A model generated the notes under the pieces. That model worked only from the letters and a program-made list of their open reading frames with translations. It ran no database searches and was not told the origin of the DNA. Position numbers and translations under genes: made by a program. Positions 11,993 to 23,599 of a DNA stretch of 64,000 bases are shown here, in pieces. Source of the DNA: Camellia lanceoleosa (taxonomy: Eukaryota > Streptophyta > Magnoliopsida > Ericales > Theaceae); contig CM045758.1 in assembly GCA_025200525.1 (NCBI GenBank), positions 170,142,101-170,206,100 on the forward strand. Direction: 5' to 3'. Every line of letters starts with the position of its first letter. Position 1 is the stretch's first letter.

Positions 11993-14900
11993 CTACTTGA
12001 CTTTGATTGATCTTTGTGGATCACTAAGGAACTCATGTACCATGTATGCTCTGAGTCTTGTGGATGTGCCTGGTGGTAATGTGTTTGGAATTGGTTGATG
12101 CCTCATGTATTGTCTTATGATGTAGCAAACAATAATTCCACAGTAATTCCTACAGAAATCATTTTTGATACAGTTAGGGAAAAAAGAAATTTTTTTGAAA
12201 AAAATATTAAAATTTGTTAGTTAGAATAAATTAACATACGTCATTACTTCTTGTTGATTATTGTAATGCTAATCTGAAATTGTTCTTACCAGTTGATTTG
12301 CAATGTTGTAGTGCTTGTCCTTTCCTTTTCTTGGTCTCAAAGAGTTGAAATGTTTCCAAGTCCCCAAGTGTTTGCCGATAATAAGTAATGTCCAATGTTT
12401 GAAATTGTGGATGGAGATATGGATGTATCGACATGGGAGGGATTCTTGCAAAGTATTTTTCAAAATCTTTTTCCTTTGTTCTGAAGTTTTCTTCTTCAAC
12501 ATTGGTTGTTTTTTACAAAAAAAATATGTGAATATTCACAGTAATGGTACAAACTCAATATTCATATGTTGATGAAAAGTAACAAAACATGATTAACTAT
12601 GATTTATCACTCAAATTGTTTTGAAATCTGAGTATATTTCCAGCAATGATACCTAAATCAAAATTTGAGAACATTCACAACAATGATAACAAACACAAAA
12701 AATCTACTTTGAAACCAAAATTGAACAGAAGATAAAGTATAAAATTGACACATGCACATTGATTCCTTACCCAATATAGACTTGACAGTATGAAAAACTT
12801 GTCATTGTGCTCTGCTCCATCACTAGAATTTTGTGCTTGTGGTTCTCTTTCAAGAATCTCAGCATATGCATCAATTGTCTATCAAATTGAAACACAAAAG
12901 TGATGTTAACAAATTAATGATAAGTTTTTCAGTGTTAAAATATTACAAATATTATACGTACACAGCTGGATATGTCTGTCCCTTTTACCAAGTTCTTGAT
13001 ATCATTAATAAACACACAATTGTCATATCTTGCGCCAAACCATATACAAGTACTACAAAATAATAAAAAATGTGTTAATAATTAAATCAGAATATTTTTA
13101 GAAAACAGAGCTATTTCTCAGTTTCATTTCATATATTTGTACTACATGAAAAATTGAAAGATTTATGTAAGATTATACCTTGATTCGCTTTTGCTTTTCT
13201 TTTCCAAAGAATTTGTAGTTTATATTTATCTTCAGGAGGTAGCAATTGAGCCACAACATACTTGTTTGAAATTGTCTCATCTTTGTGTTCCTTCTCTTTC
13301 TCAACTTTAACTTTCTTGCCTTTATACTCATAATCTAATACCGCAGTAGTCTTCCTTGCTTTAGCTTTGATATTTGTAATCATGGAATTCTGTATATTTG
13401 TTTGTCTTGATTCTGTCAGATTATCGGCTTTTATTGCACAAACTTGTTAGGTTAAGTCATGGATTTCTTTCTCCACCAACTGATTTTGCAACTGAGAATT
13501 TTGACAATCTTTCACATTTGTATTTGTTTCACAATGTTTTGTTGCAAAAGGTTGTTGTGTTATTTCATGGACCTCTTTCTGATGGAGCTCTTTGTCCATA
13601 ACTTCAGAATTTTCATCGACCCCTTTCTAATGGAACTCTTTGTCCACCACTTGAGAATTTTCATGGACCTCTTTGCGCAAAGACTTGAGAATTTTCATCG
13701 TTTATTGTATGACCTTCATTCTTTGCATCTGTCCCAGAATGTTTTACTGCACAAACCTCTTGGGTTATCTCATGGACCTTTTTTTCAACCAATTGGTTAT
13801 GCAATCGAGAATTTTCATCTTTCAATTGTTGTATTTGTGCTGTGAGTATCCTGTTATCCTCTTCAAGTTTATTTATGTAGATGGTTTTCACTGTGTTGTC
13901 TAGTTGCAAATTGTTGTTCTCAGTTTGAAGTTTCTCAAGTGTTTGTTGATGAATTTGTTCTTTTCTCTCAGGTGCATCATTGAGTATAATGTTGCAGAAG
14001 CCATTAAAGTCTTCATTTGCTGGCTTTTATTCTTGGTGGCACTCTTCAGCATATTGACCATCTTTTTCTTCTTCTTCAGAATCTTCTTCTTCTTCTTCTT
14101 CTTCTTCTTCTTCAGTATTTTCAGCATCTTGTTTTTGTTGTTCTTGTTCTTGTACTTCTTGTTCTTCTTCTTCAGCATCTTTTTGTTCTTCATCTTCAGT
14201 ATTTTCCACATCTTCTTTTTCTTCTTCTTCAGTGTCATCAAGTTCTTCATTACTTTCCTCATTCAATTGAGCACTAGTTACCTGTAGGTCAACATACAAT
14301 ATATATTAGTTTTTGAAATAATTGAAGTTTAGGAAACTAAAAAGTTTCTCAGTAATAATTTAGTGTATAAAAATAAGAATTTTTCCCCACTTGAATTGAA
14401 ATTCAAATGAGATGAGAATGTGACCTGTCTTGTTATTAGCTGATGTAGTGATATGACTTTCATACGTTTATGTAATTTGGTAAGATTCCACTTGATCACC
14501 CTTAGGCATGCTTTGCTAACTTCAGGGTAGATGATCAGTGTGTGCTCACACAACGAATACTACAAAGCAAATGTAAAAATTTTTGTCATTTGAATAAGAA
14601 ATAATACTATCTGTTATTAACAACAAACTAATAGAATAGAGTAAAGATGTACTTACTAAGAGAGCCATAACACATCTTGTGACTTTTGTTGGATTTTTGT
14701 GGTATTTTTCAATTAAAGACATCAGTGTGCTCCTTATTGCTTTTGCCCAATTGTATTTTCTCATTGAGTTTATGTCTTCCATGTAATTAAGAAATACCCA
14801 TCCAACTGTTGTTCCCGATGTAGAGAAAAAAAGCTTCAAACAAGTATACATACACAACATCTTTATCACATCTTCAATGTCTTCTTTCTTCTTGCCTTTC

Positions 14901-16580
14901 AATGCTTTTTGCAACAAGTCGGTGATGATTGTACTCGATAACCTTTCAGTTTGTATGCATCTTCTTGTCAGAAATGATGATATACTTTTATTTCCATAAC
15001 CAAGATGCATCGGCTCATCTCTACAAGATATACCGAAGATGGACTTGATGTCTTCAATTGTTAGCTTTACAGTTTCTGGTCCTAACTAGAAAGAACCACT
15101 GTTGTCTGGCTGGTATGTTTGAATTATTTTCAATGCAATGTCATCATATTTTCTACATTGTTTACAATTCATCTTGTTTTTCAATATTGCATCAAACAAT
15201 AACCAAAATGGGGTTTTCTTCAAGCCATTAATATGCTCATTCCTGAGTTTGATGTGCTGTAATAGCTTCACTATTGTCACCATGTTTGATCTGAAAGTTT
15301 GTTCTTGTAGTTCTTGTTCTTTTTCTTCAGCATCTTCTTCTTCAGCATCTTCTTGTTCTTCGTCTTCAGTATTTTCAAAGATCTTCTTTTTGTTCTTCTT
15401 CAGTGTCATCAAGTTCTTCATCACTTTCATCACTAAATTGAGCAGTAGTTACCTGTAGGTCAACATACAATATTAGATATTAGTTTTTGAAATAATTGAA
15501 GTTTAGGAAACTAAAAAGTTTCTCAGTAATAATTCAGTGTATAAAAATAGGGATTTTTCCCAACTTGAATTGAAATTCAAATGAGATGACGATGTGGCCT
15601 GTCTTGTTGACAGCTGATGTAGTGATATGACTTTCATACGTTTATGTAATTTGATAAGATTCTACTTGATCATCCTTGGGCATGCTTCGCTAACTTCAGG
15701 GTGGATGATCAGTGTGTGCTCACACAACTAATACTACAAAGCAAATGTAAAGAATTTTTGTCATTTGAATAAGAAATAATACTATTTGTTATTAACAACA
15801 AACTAATAGAATAGAGTAAAGATGTACTTACTAAGAGAGTCATAACATATCCTATGACTTTTGCTGAATTTTTGTGGTATTTTTCAATTGAGGACATCAG
15901 TGTGTTCCTTATTGCTTCTGCTCAATTGTATTTTCTCATTGAGTTTATGTCTTCCATGTAATTAAGAAATACCCATCCAACTGTTGTTCCTGATATAGAG
16001 AAAAAAAGCTTCAAACAAGTATACATACACAGCATCCTTATCACATCTTCAGTGTCTTCTTTCTTCTTGCCTTTCAATGCTTTTTGCAACAAGTCTATGA
16101 TGGTTGTGCTCGATAGCTTTCAGTTTGTATGGATCTTCTTGTCAGAAATTATGATCTACTTTTATTTCCATAACCAAGATGTATCGGCTCATTTCCACAA
16201 GATATACCAAAGATGGACTTGATGTCTTCTGTTGTTAGTTTTACAGTTTCTGGTCCTAACTGGAAAGAACCACTGCTGCCTGGTTGGTATGTTTGAATTA
16301 TTTTCAAAGCAATATCATCATATTTTCTGCATTGTTTATAATTCATCTTGTTTTGCAATATTGCATCAAACAATAACCAAAATGGGGTTTTCTTCAAGCT
16401 ATTAATATGCTCATTCTTGAGTTTGATGTGCTGTAATAGCTTCACTATTGTCCCCATGTTTAATCTGAAAGTTAATCTCCATTCTCTACGCTTTCCCTTT
16501 TGCTTTTTATCCGTTGAAGTTGATTTTTTATGCTTTCTTATCGTTTTCTTTGCATTACTTTTTAGTTTTCGGGTTTTCAT
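11993..16580 (-). pseudogene. Ulp1/SENP-like (C48) cysteine protease of the MULE, broken
   Basis: This is the second gene of the MULE, convergent to the transposase. The likely start is ATG at 16580 (MKTRKLKSNAKK, a basic N-terminus). Exons recognised in gene order: 16149-16580; a duplicated version with exons near 14657-15010 and 14425-14559; a Glu-rich exon from 14281 down; a coiled-coil, Gln/Asn-rich repeat stretch (13430-13900); 13179-13383; 12962-13052; 12771-12878 (with IDAYAEILEREP); 12290-12480 (with KHWTLLIIG, the His region); and 11993-12149 (NYCGIIVCYI with the nucleophile Cys, then TAG). The C-terminal fold is that of Ulp1 proteases, which cleave SUMO-like proteins. Stops interrupt the first copy at GNKSRS and the coiled-coil part, and the Glu-rich stretch leaves frame near 14027. 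The Asp expected after the His region reads Asn (FNSL), which may be loss or a family variant. Exon edges are by eye. Confidence 0.72.
14146..16471 (-). repeat. Tandem duplication of the 5' half of the Ulp1-like gene
   Basis: Two units of about 1.15-1.17 kb lie head to tail, approximately 14146-15298 and 15301-16471. Both contain, on the plus strand, the low-complexity TTCTTCTTCAGC block, then ACCTGTAGGTCAACATACAA, then the exon with CTTTCATACGTTTATGTAA, and end at CATGTTTxATCTGAAAGTT. They differ by scattered substitutions. The unit nearest the start codon (15301-16471) has acquired a stop, TCA to TAA, after GYGNKSRS, where the other unit reads through. The duplication repeats exons and introns together. 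Confidence 0.8.
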
Positions 16581-16709
16581 GAGTTGCTTTCCTGTACAGA
16601 AAATCAACATAGACAAGATATAAACACTGAGAATATGCCCTAAAAGAATCAATCCAATGTCATTCTCATGAAGTCTAAATTTGATGACATTCATGGCTAT
16701 GAAAACAAA

Positions 16710-19486
16710 ATCAACATTGAAAGTTAAATTGAAAGCAAGAGAAGATTATTAACTAGGATTTTTCACTCAAATTGATTCAGAATATGAGAACATTCACAAC
16801 AATCGCAGCAAAAATCAACATTAAAACTTAAATTGGAAGCAAGAGAACATGATTTACTAGGATTTTTAGTCAAATTGATTGAAAACTAGAGAAAATTCAC
16901 AACAATCATGTCAAACTCAATATTGAAACCTAAATTGAAATCAAGAGAATATGATTAAGTTGGGTTTTCACTCAAATTGACTAAGAATCTGAGAACATTA
17001 ACAACAATCGTACGAAAATCAACATTGAAACCCAAATTGAAACCAAGAGGATATGATTCACTAAAGTTTTTTACTCAAATTATCTAAGAACCTGAGAACA
17101 TTCACAGGAATCGTACAAAAATCAACATTGAAAGCTAAATTGAAACTAGAGAATATGATTCACTAAGGTTTTTTACTCAAATTGTCTAAGAATTTGAGAA
17201 CATTCATAGGAATCGTGCCAAAATCAACAATGAAAGCTAAATTGAAATAAAGAGAATATGATTAACTAAGGTTTTTCACTCAAATTGATTAAAAATATGA
17301 GAATATTGACAGCAATGTACCACATTGAACATTGAAACCTAAATTGAAAGCAATAGGATATGATTAACTAGGGTTTTTTATTCAAATTGATTCAGATTGA
17401 AACCCAAATTGAAACTAAGAGAATATGATTCACTAAGGTTTTTTTACTCAATTTGTCTAAGAATCTGAGAACATTCACAACAATCGCACCAAAATCAACA
17501 ATGAAAGCTAAATTGAAACCAATAGAATATAATTAACTAAGGTTTTTTCACTGAAGTTGATTGAAAATATGAAAACATTGACAGCAATGGTACCACACTC
17601 AACATTGAAACTTAAATTTAAAGGAATAGGATATGATTAAGTAGGGTTTTTCACTCAAATTGATTCAGAATATGAGAACATTCACAGCAATCGCAGCAAA
17701 ATCAACATTGAAACTTAGATTGGAAGCAAGAGAACATGATTAACTAGGGTTTTCAGTCAAATTGATTGAAAACTTGAGAAAATTCACAACAATCATGTCA
17801 AACTCAATAGTGAAACCTAAATTGAAATCAAGAGAATATGGATTAAGTCCGGATTTTCATTCAAATTGACTAAGAATCTGAGAACATTAACAACAATCGT
17901 ACGAAAATCAACATTGAAACCCAAATTCAAACCAAAAGAATATGATTCACTAAGGTTTTTTACTCAAATTGTCTAAGAATCTGAGAACATTCACAGGAAT
18001 CATACCAAAATCAAAATTGAAAGCTAAATTGAAACCAGAGAATAAGATTCACTAAGGTTTTTTACTAAAATTGTCTAAGAATTTGAGAACATTCACAGGA
18101 ATCGTGCCAAAATCAACAATGAAAGCTAAATTGAAACCAATAGAATATAATTAACTAAGGTTTTTAACTGAAATTGATTGAAAATATGAGAACATTGACA
18201 GCAATGGTACCACACTCAACATTGAAACCTAAATTGAAAGGAATATGATATGATTAAGTAGGGTTTTTCACATAATTTCAGTAAGAATCTGAGAACATTA
18301 ACAACAATGGTAGCCAAATCAACATTGAATCCTAAATTGGAAGTAACAGAAGATGATTAATTAGGGTTCTTCACTCAAATTCAGTATGAATCTGAAAACA
18401 TTAACAGCAATGGTACTAAAATTAACATTGAAAACTAAATTGAAAGTAAGAAAACATGATTAATTAGGGTTTTTCACTCAAATTCACTAAGAATCTGAAA
18501 ATATTAACAGTAATCGCACCAATATCAACATTGACACTTAAATAGAAAGCAAGAGAACATGATTAACTAGGGTTGTTTACTCAAATTCACTAAGAATTAG
18601 AGAATATTCACAGCAATCGTACCAAAATCAACAATGAAACCTAAACAAAAAGCAAGGGAACATGATTAACTAGGGTTTTTCACTCAAATTCACTAAGAAT
18701 CTGAGAATATTCACAGCAATTGCACCAAAATCAACATTGAAACTTAAATAGAAAGAATGAGAATATGATTAACTAGGGTTTTTCACTCAAATTCACTAAG
18801 AATTAGAGAATATTTACAGCAATCGCACCAAAATCAACAATGAAACCTAAACAGAAAGTAAGGGAACATGATTAACTAGGATTTTTCACTCAAATTCACT
18901 AAGAATCTAAAAATATTCACAGCAATCGCACCAAAATCAACATTGAAACCTAAATAGAAAGCAAGAGAACATGATTAACTAGGGTTTTTCACTCAAATTC
19001 ACTAAGAATCTAAGAATATTCACAGCAATCGCATCAAAATCAACAATGAAAACTACACAGTAAGGGAACATGATTAACTAGGGTTTTTCACTCAAATTCA
19101 CTAAGAATCTAAGAATATTCACAGCAATCGCACCAAAATCAACAATGAAACCTAAACAGAAAGCGGGGGAACATAATTAACTAGGGTTTTTCACTCAAAT
19201 TCACTAAGAATATGAGAATATTCACAGCAATCGCACCAAAATCAACATTAAAACCTAAATAGAAAGCAAGAGAACATGATTAACTAGGGTTTTTCACTCA
19301 AATTCATTAAGAATCTGAGAATGTTCATAGCAATCGCACCAAAATTAACAATGAAACCCAAACAGAAAGCAATGGAACATGATTAACTAGGGTTTTTCAC
19401 TCAAATTCACTAAGAATATGAGAATATTCACAGCAATCGCACCAAAATCAACATTGAAACCTAAACTGAAAGAATGAGAACATGAT
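16710..19486. repeat. ~105-bp tandem repeat array (about 26 units)
   Basis: About 2.8 kb consists of head-to-tail units of roughly 100-110 bp. The consensus landmarks in order are GATTAACTAGGGTTTTTCAC, TCAAATTCACTAAGAATCTG, AGAATATTCACAGCAATCGC, ACCAAAATCAACATTGAAAC and CTAAATAGAAAGCAAGAGAA. Units at the right end (18.5-19.5 kb) are nearly identical, while those at the left are more diverged and one is shortened near 17390. The array lies between the start of the Ulp1-like gene and the right TIR, so it occupies that gene's promoter, leader or first intron. It is AT-rich and has no coding potential. Confidence 0.88.
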
Positions 19487-19532
19487 TTTTGTGGCATTAC
19501 AATGAATGTTCTTAGATTCACAAAGAAAAACA

Positions 19533-19652
19533 AAAGTTTCGAACTCAACATTTAAGCTGAAATGGAAATAAAAAACAAAAGGTTCGAAAATGAAAGTTTC
19601 GAACTCAACATTCAAGCTGAAATGGAAATGAAAAACAAAAGTTTTGAAAATG
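19533..19652. repeat. 60-bp direct repeat, two units
   Basis: Two near-identical units begin AAAGTTTCGAACTCAACATT and continue AAGCTGAAATGGAAAT. They lie 60 bp apart, just outside the larger array and close to the right TIR of the MULE. Confidence 0.7.
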
Positions 19653-19699
19653 AAAGATTTCGCAAAAACTAGGGTTTAAGATACTTGAATCTTACTTGT

Positions 19700-19919
19700 T
19701 TTCACCATTTTTGGTTGTTCGGATGTTTGAATGTTTGATGATCTAGTTTGTTTTTGTGAAATCTGGGACGAGATTGATGAAGGAAGACGAGATTGATGAA
19801 GGAAAACGAAATGTGAGGCGAAATTGATGAAGGTGAGAATGAAATCTGTGAGGATGAGAAATAGCAGGATGAACTGTGAATGAAATCGTGAATCTGGGAT
19901 TTATGTTTTGTGTTTTGAT
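19700..19919 (-). promoter_or_regulatory. Probable leader/promoter region of the MULE right end
   Basis: Read on the minus strand, the stretch inside the right TIR is pyrimidine-rich with repeated TTCATCAATCTCGTC-like segments, the look of a plant 5' leader. It lies in the expected position for transcription inward to the Ulp1-like gene. A 79-aa Ser-rich ORF here has no domain and is not called as a gene. Confidence 0.35.
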
Positions 19920-20035
19920 TTGGTAAGGGTAGTTTCGTCATTTCAATGGATTATGGGACTTACTGGTTAAAAGTTTTTGAACTAGGACTTAATGTACCAT
20001 TATTTGCTAAAACGGGACTTACCTATAAATCACCC
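19920..20035 (-). repeat. MULE right terminal inverted repeat
   Basis: Read inward on the minus strand it begins GGGTGATTTATAGGTAAGTC and contains TAAGTCCCAT. It pairs with the left terminus at 3924-4040 and is followed outward by the 9-bp duplication. Confidence 0.7.
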
Positions 20036-20044
20036 TTAAATATA
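20036..20044 (+). repeat. 9-bp target site duplication, right
   Basis: TTAAATATA directly follows the right terminus (AAATCACCC) and matches 3915-3923 exactly. Confidence 0.88.
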
Positions 20045-21124
20045 TCTACCAATAATCAAAAATTAATTTTTAAAATTAAATAATAATCTAAAAAAATTTA
20101 TATAGATTGTTTAGTAAAAATGATTTAGAATCAATTAAATTTTATTCAATTTTATCACAGTTACATACAAGAGATTTTTTTTATTTTTTATTCTTATGTC
20201 ATTAATTGTATACTCTAAGTTCTTAATAACAAATACATGTCATAATTTAATTGGTAAAAATTAAAAAATATATCACAAAAATTATATTTATGGTAAAATA
20301 TAAATACATTTCATCTTATGAATTTTGTAAATTTAATTTATCATATGATAGTGATAAATTACATTTGTCAATATATTAATTTTTTCATATTTTGTAAAGT
20401 CTAAAAATTTGTCTAGCATCAAAATTATAATTTATCTTATGTTATAAAATTTACGTAAAAATGAATTAGGATTCACTTGTGATATTAAATTTGGCTTAAC
20501 ATTAGATTTATACCAACTATCCTTCACCTAATCATTAATAATTGTCTTGGTCTATTCCCAATTTATATGAATCATTTGACCTATCTACTTCTTAAATTAG
20601 TAAATAGATATTTGTAAGTATTTTTTATAATAAAAATAAGAAATATTGACATATTTTATGCATGCTTATTAAAAAATTTGAACGTAGTTTAAAAAATATA
20701 TATATTTATATTTAAAACAATTAAATGATATAAAAAAAAATTATCTAACATAGAACCACTCTAAATTGTAGGTTATATTTTAGTCCTAATAAATTTAAAT
20801 TTTATCATAATTTATTCGTGATTGATATGAGCTAATTTGGGAGTTCTAATATTGAATTAAACACTAAAAAAGGGCCAAAAAAATTTAGTTCAAGTTGATT
20901 TTTTTGCCAATAATACTTGATTTAAGCTTGGTTCTTGGAGAATCGTCTGATTCATGTGCAATCCATGAGTTAGTATACCCACCTATTTATTTAATTTTTA
21001 ATTAGTAAATATATATATATATATATTTTAAAAATTATAACAAAAATAGGAAATATGTAAGTATTTGTTTGGTATATTTATTAACAATTTTAAAATTAAT
21101 TAAGAAATTATGTAGTTATTTAAA
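20045..21124. other. AT-rich intergenic DNA, nothing recognised
   Basis: Very AT-rich, with stop codons in all frames. No repeats, RNA genes or coding segments could be supported. Confidence 0.5.
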
Positions 21125-21501
21125 AGGATAAATTGCATTGGTAGTCCTTATATTTTAACTCTTGTGTTATTTTTGTCCTTACAGTTTTAATTTGATCGAT
21201 TTTGACTCCGAATTTATAATTTTGTCTCAATTTGGTCAAATTGTTATAATTACTAGTTTTTATTTATTGAAAATACAGAGAATCTGTTATATTTTTATAG
21301 ACAAAATTATGAATTTGTTCATCTCAGTAAGTTAATCTTAACCAATTCAATAAATATTTTCTTTCAAAAACTTTAATCAACATTATCAGTTGGTCCAAAT
21401 TCATACAAAATCTAAAATTAATGGTCAAAATCAAGCTAATTGAAATTACAAAAACCAAATTGACACAAGAAAAAATGCAAGGACTATCGATATATTTATC
21501 C
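21125..21501. mobile_element. Small inverted-repeat element (MULE/MITE-like)
   Basis: The left end GGATAAATTGCATTGGTAGT pairs with the right end, which reads GGATAAATATATCGATAGTC on the minus strand. Both continue into CCTT...CTTGTG. The flanks TATTTAAAA and TTCTTAAAA match at 7 of 9 positions, which suggests an eroded 9-bp duplication. No coding sequence. Confidence 0.6.
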
Positions 21502-21715
21502 TTCTTAAAATATGTCTAATATTGATTATATCAATATTAAGCTATATTTATATCTGAAAAACTATTTAAGACCAGATCAGGCTAGAACCTGAATAAAAAA
21601 TTAATTGCTTATTAAAAATATTTAATAATTATAAATTTAAATTTGATCAATTTTTCATTTAATTTTTTTTTTTCATAATAGAATTAGGTTGTTTGATAAT
21701 TATATTTAATGATAT

Positions 21716-22058
21716 GGGTAAATTACAAATACACCCCTCAGGTTTGCTTAAAATACAAACTGCCTCATGCGATTTACAAAGTTACAAATATCCCATTGTT
21801 AGAATTTTTTATTTAACATAATTAACTAAAAAAATAAAATTCATAATTGCTTTCCTATATAATGATAAAATTACTTAAATTATTGATTAAAATATATTTC
21901 TAATATCATTAAAAACTATTAATTGATTTGATAATTTATTAATAAAATTGTCAATTTGTTATGAAATTAAAAACTTTAGGGGTGAAATGTAATTTCTAGA
22001 ACCACAGAGACGATTTGTATTTTAATCAAATCTCAAGGGGTGTATTTGTAATTTACCC
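21716..22058. mobile_element. 343-bp MITE with GGGTAAATTACAAATACACC ends
   Basis: Both ends carry the same ~23-bp inverted repeat GGGTAAATTACAAATACACC followed by CCT, matching exactly over that length. The ends also share AAAATACAAA further in. The interior is AT-rich and non-coding. The target duplication is not clear. Confidence 0.78.
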
Positions 22059-23325
22059 TTATAATTTATATTTCTAATTTTTCTTTGTATTTTTTTAAAA
22101 ATATTTTAAAATTATATATAATTATAATTTCTTTTGAACTTTCCTTTTCAATCTCAAATTAATTATAACTTGAATTATATATAATTTATTTTTGACTTCT
22201 CTCATTTACAAAAACTAACAATGAACCTAAATTGTTTTTTGAACATTGTAAAAAATAAATAAAGAAATATATTAATAATAATAATAATAACAAAACATAT
22301 TTTTATTTATCATGTGACATCTCACCACTACATTGATAATAGACATTAATAATAAAACTTATTACAATAATACAACAATAATATATTAGATAATAAGTAA
22401 CATGTGATCACAATAATTTTTTATAATTATACAAAAGTACCTAAAATTATATATAAAAAAACAATATATGATCCATGTTCAATTTTTATATAGTAAAATT
22501 CACACTTAATCTCAACCACAAATTAGTTTTCTAAATCAATTTATCATCCAAACTATCTACTATTCTTTTAAATAATATTCACATTTTCAAAATCCACCCA
22601 AACAATACTCTAATTGAGCTCATCATCATCCTTATTGTTACCATACTCACCACCTCCACTAACCACCATGTAACTTCGGTCTAATTTTTTATATTTGCAA
22701 ATTTGAAAAGACGATATTAGAGAAATAAAAAAAAGATATCATTGGAGTTTTAAAGAGTTAAAAATAAAAAATGAAAAAATCTGTGGTTTTAGTTTTTCTT
22801 ATTCCATATATGAGTGATAATTTTTTTTTAAATTCATAAATTATAGAATAGTGTTCATTATTTAAAATTTTCTTTATTGATGGACAAGTCAATGTTTTTA
22901 ATTTTTTACAAATAAAAAATTTGAAAATTTTGTTTAAGAAATTAAAAAAAAAAAGGCCAAACCATAAAGAACAATATAAAGCGCCTTATTCTATAAAAAA
23001 ACAAAAAACAAAAAAAAAAAACTTATAACCGTATTATCAATTTACATATATCAAAAGAAAGAATAACAATAATACAAAAATACACAAACATCCACCCAAA
23101 AAAATAAAAATAAAACTTCAAATCAACTCCCAAAACAAAGATAGTTAAACATATATATATATATATTTATGATCACATGTCAGTACACTAACTGGTATAC
23201 CAATTGGTGCATATAGTATCACCGTATTCTATATCATCAAATCCAGATCAAATCAGGCAAAAATTAATTGTTTGTTACAACAAAACTCATAACGGTCTCT
23301 CTCTCTCTCCATCAAGTGATATACA
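22059..23325. other. AT-rich intergenic DNA, nothing recognised
   Basis: No gene. It contains short microsatellites, for example (TAA)n near 22271-22290 and (AT)n near 23151-23166. Confidence 0.5.
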
Positions 23326-23576
23326 GGCTCCGTTTGGTAGAGCTGCGGGAAAGTGATTATAATTTATAGTTTAACAGCTTATAACTTATAACTGTGAACA
23401 TAAACTGATTTTTGACTTATAAATTAAGTTTCTCCTCCCCCACTCAAAGAATAAGTTGATTTTTGACTTACAAAAGACTATAAGCTGTATTGTTAAACTG
23501 AACCAAACACATCAAAATAACTTAAATTAAGTTAAAAGCTGAAATAAACTGAAAATAAGCCTTACCAAACAGGGCC
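23326..23576. mobile_element. 251-bp MITE with GGCTCCGTTTGG / GGCCCTGTTTGG ends
   Basis: The left end GGCTCCGTTTGGTAG and the right end (minus strand GGCCCTGTTTGGTAAG) form imperfect inverted repeats. The interior has inverted segments GACTTATAA... and TTATAAGCTG that would fold on themselves. No coding sequence. Confidence 0.6.
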
Positions 23577-23599
23577 ACACTACTACTACATACGAGCTA

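Larger units (their letters stand above)
3924..20035. mobile_element. 16.1-kb Mutator-like element (MULE) with transposase and Ulp1 genes
   Basis: The element is delimited by a perfect 9-bp target duplication, TTAAATATA, at 3915-3923 and 20036-20044; nine bases is the hallmark of Mutator transposition. Degenerate ~115-bp terminal inverted repeats start GAGATAATTACC on the left and, read inward on the minus strand, GGGTGATTTATAGG on the right. Both share the block TAAGTCCCAT. Inside, from left to right, are a solo LTR, a MURA-type transposase pseudogene (+) split by a second solo LTR, a convergent Ulp1-like protease pseudogene (-), a ~2.8-kb tandem array and a CT-rich leader next to the right terminus. 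Without the two LTRs the element would be about 12.2 kb. MULEs carrying Ulp1-like proteases are known (for example the Kaonashi type of Arabidopsis). This copy is decayed and should be immobile unless helped in trans. Confidence 0.9.

Noticed and set aside
13900..14299. Lys-rich, Phe-rich and Leu-rich ORFs
   Set aside because: Other frames of the TTC-rich tract. Only the Glu-rich minus-strand frame agrees with flanking exons of the Ulp1-like gene.
16745..19440. Telomere-like TAGGGTTT motifs
   Set aside because: They occur once per ~105-bp unit, not as short TTTAGGG tandem copies, so there is no telomeric tract.
16710..19486. CRISPR-like array
   Set aside because: The whole ~105-bp unit repeats. 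There are no unique spacers, and the host is a plant.
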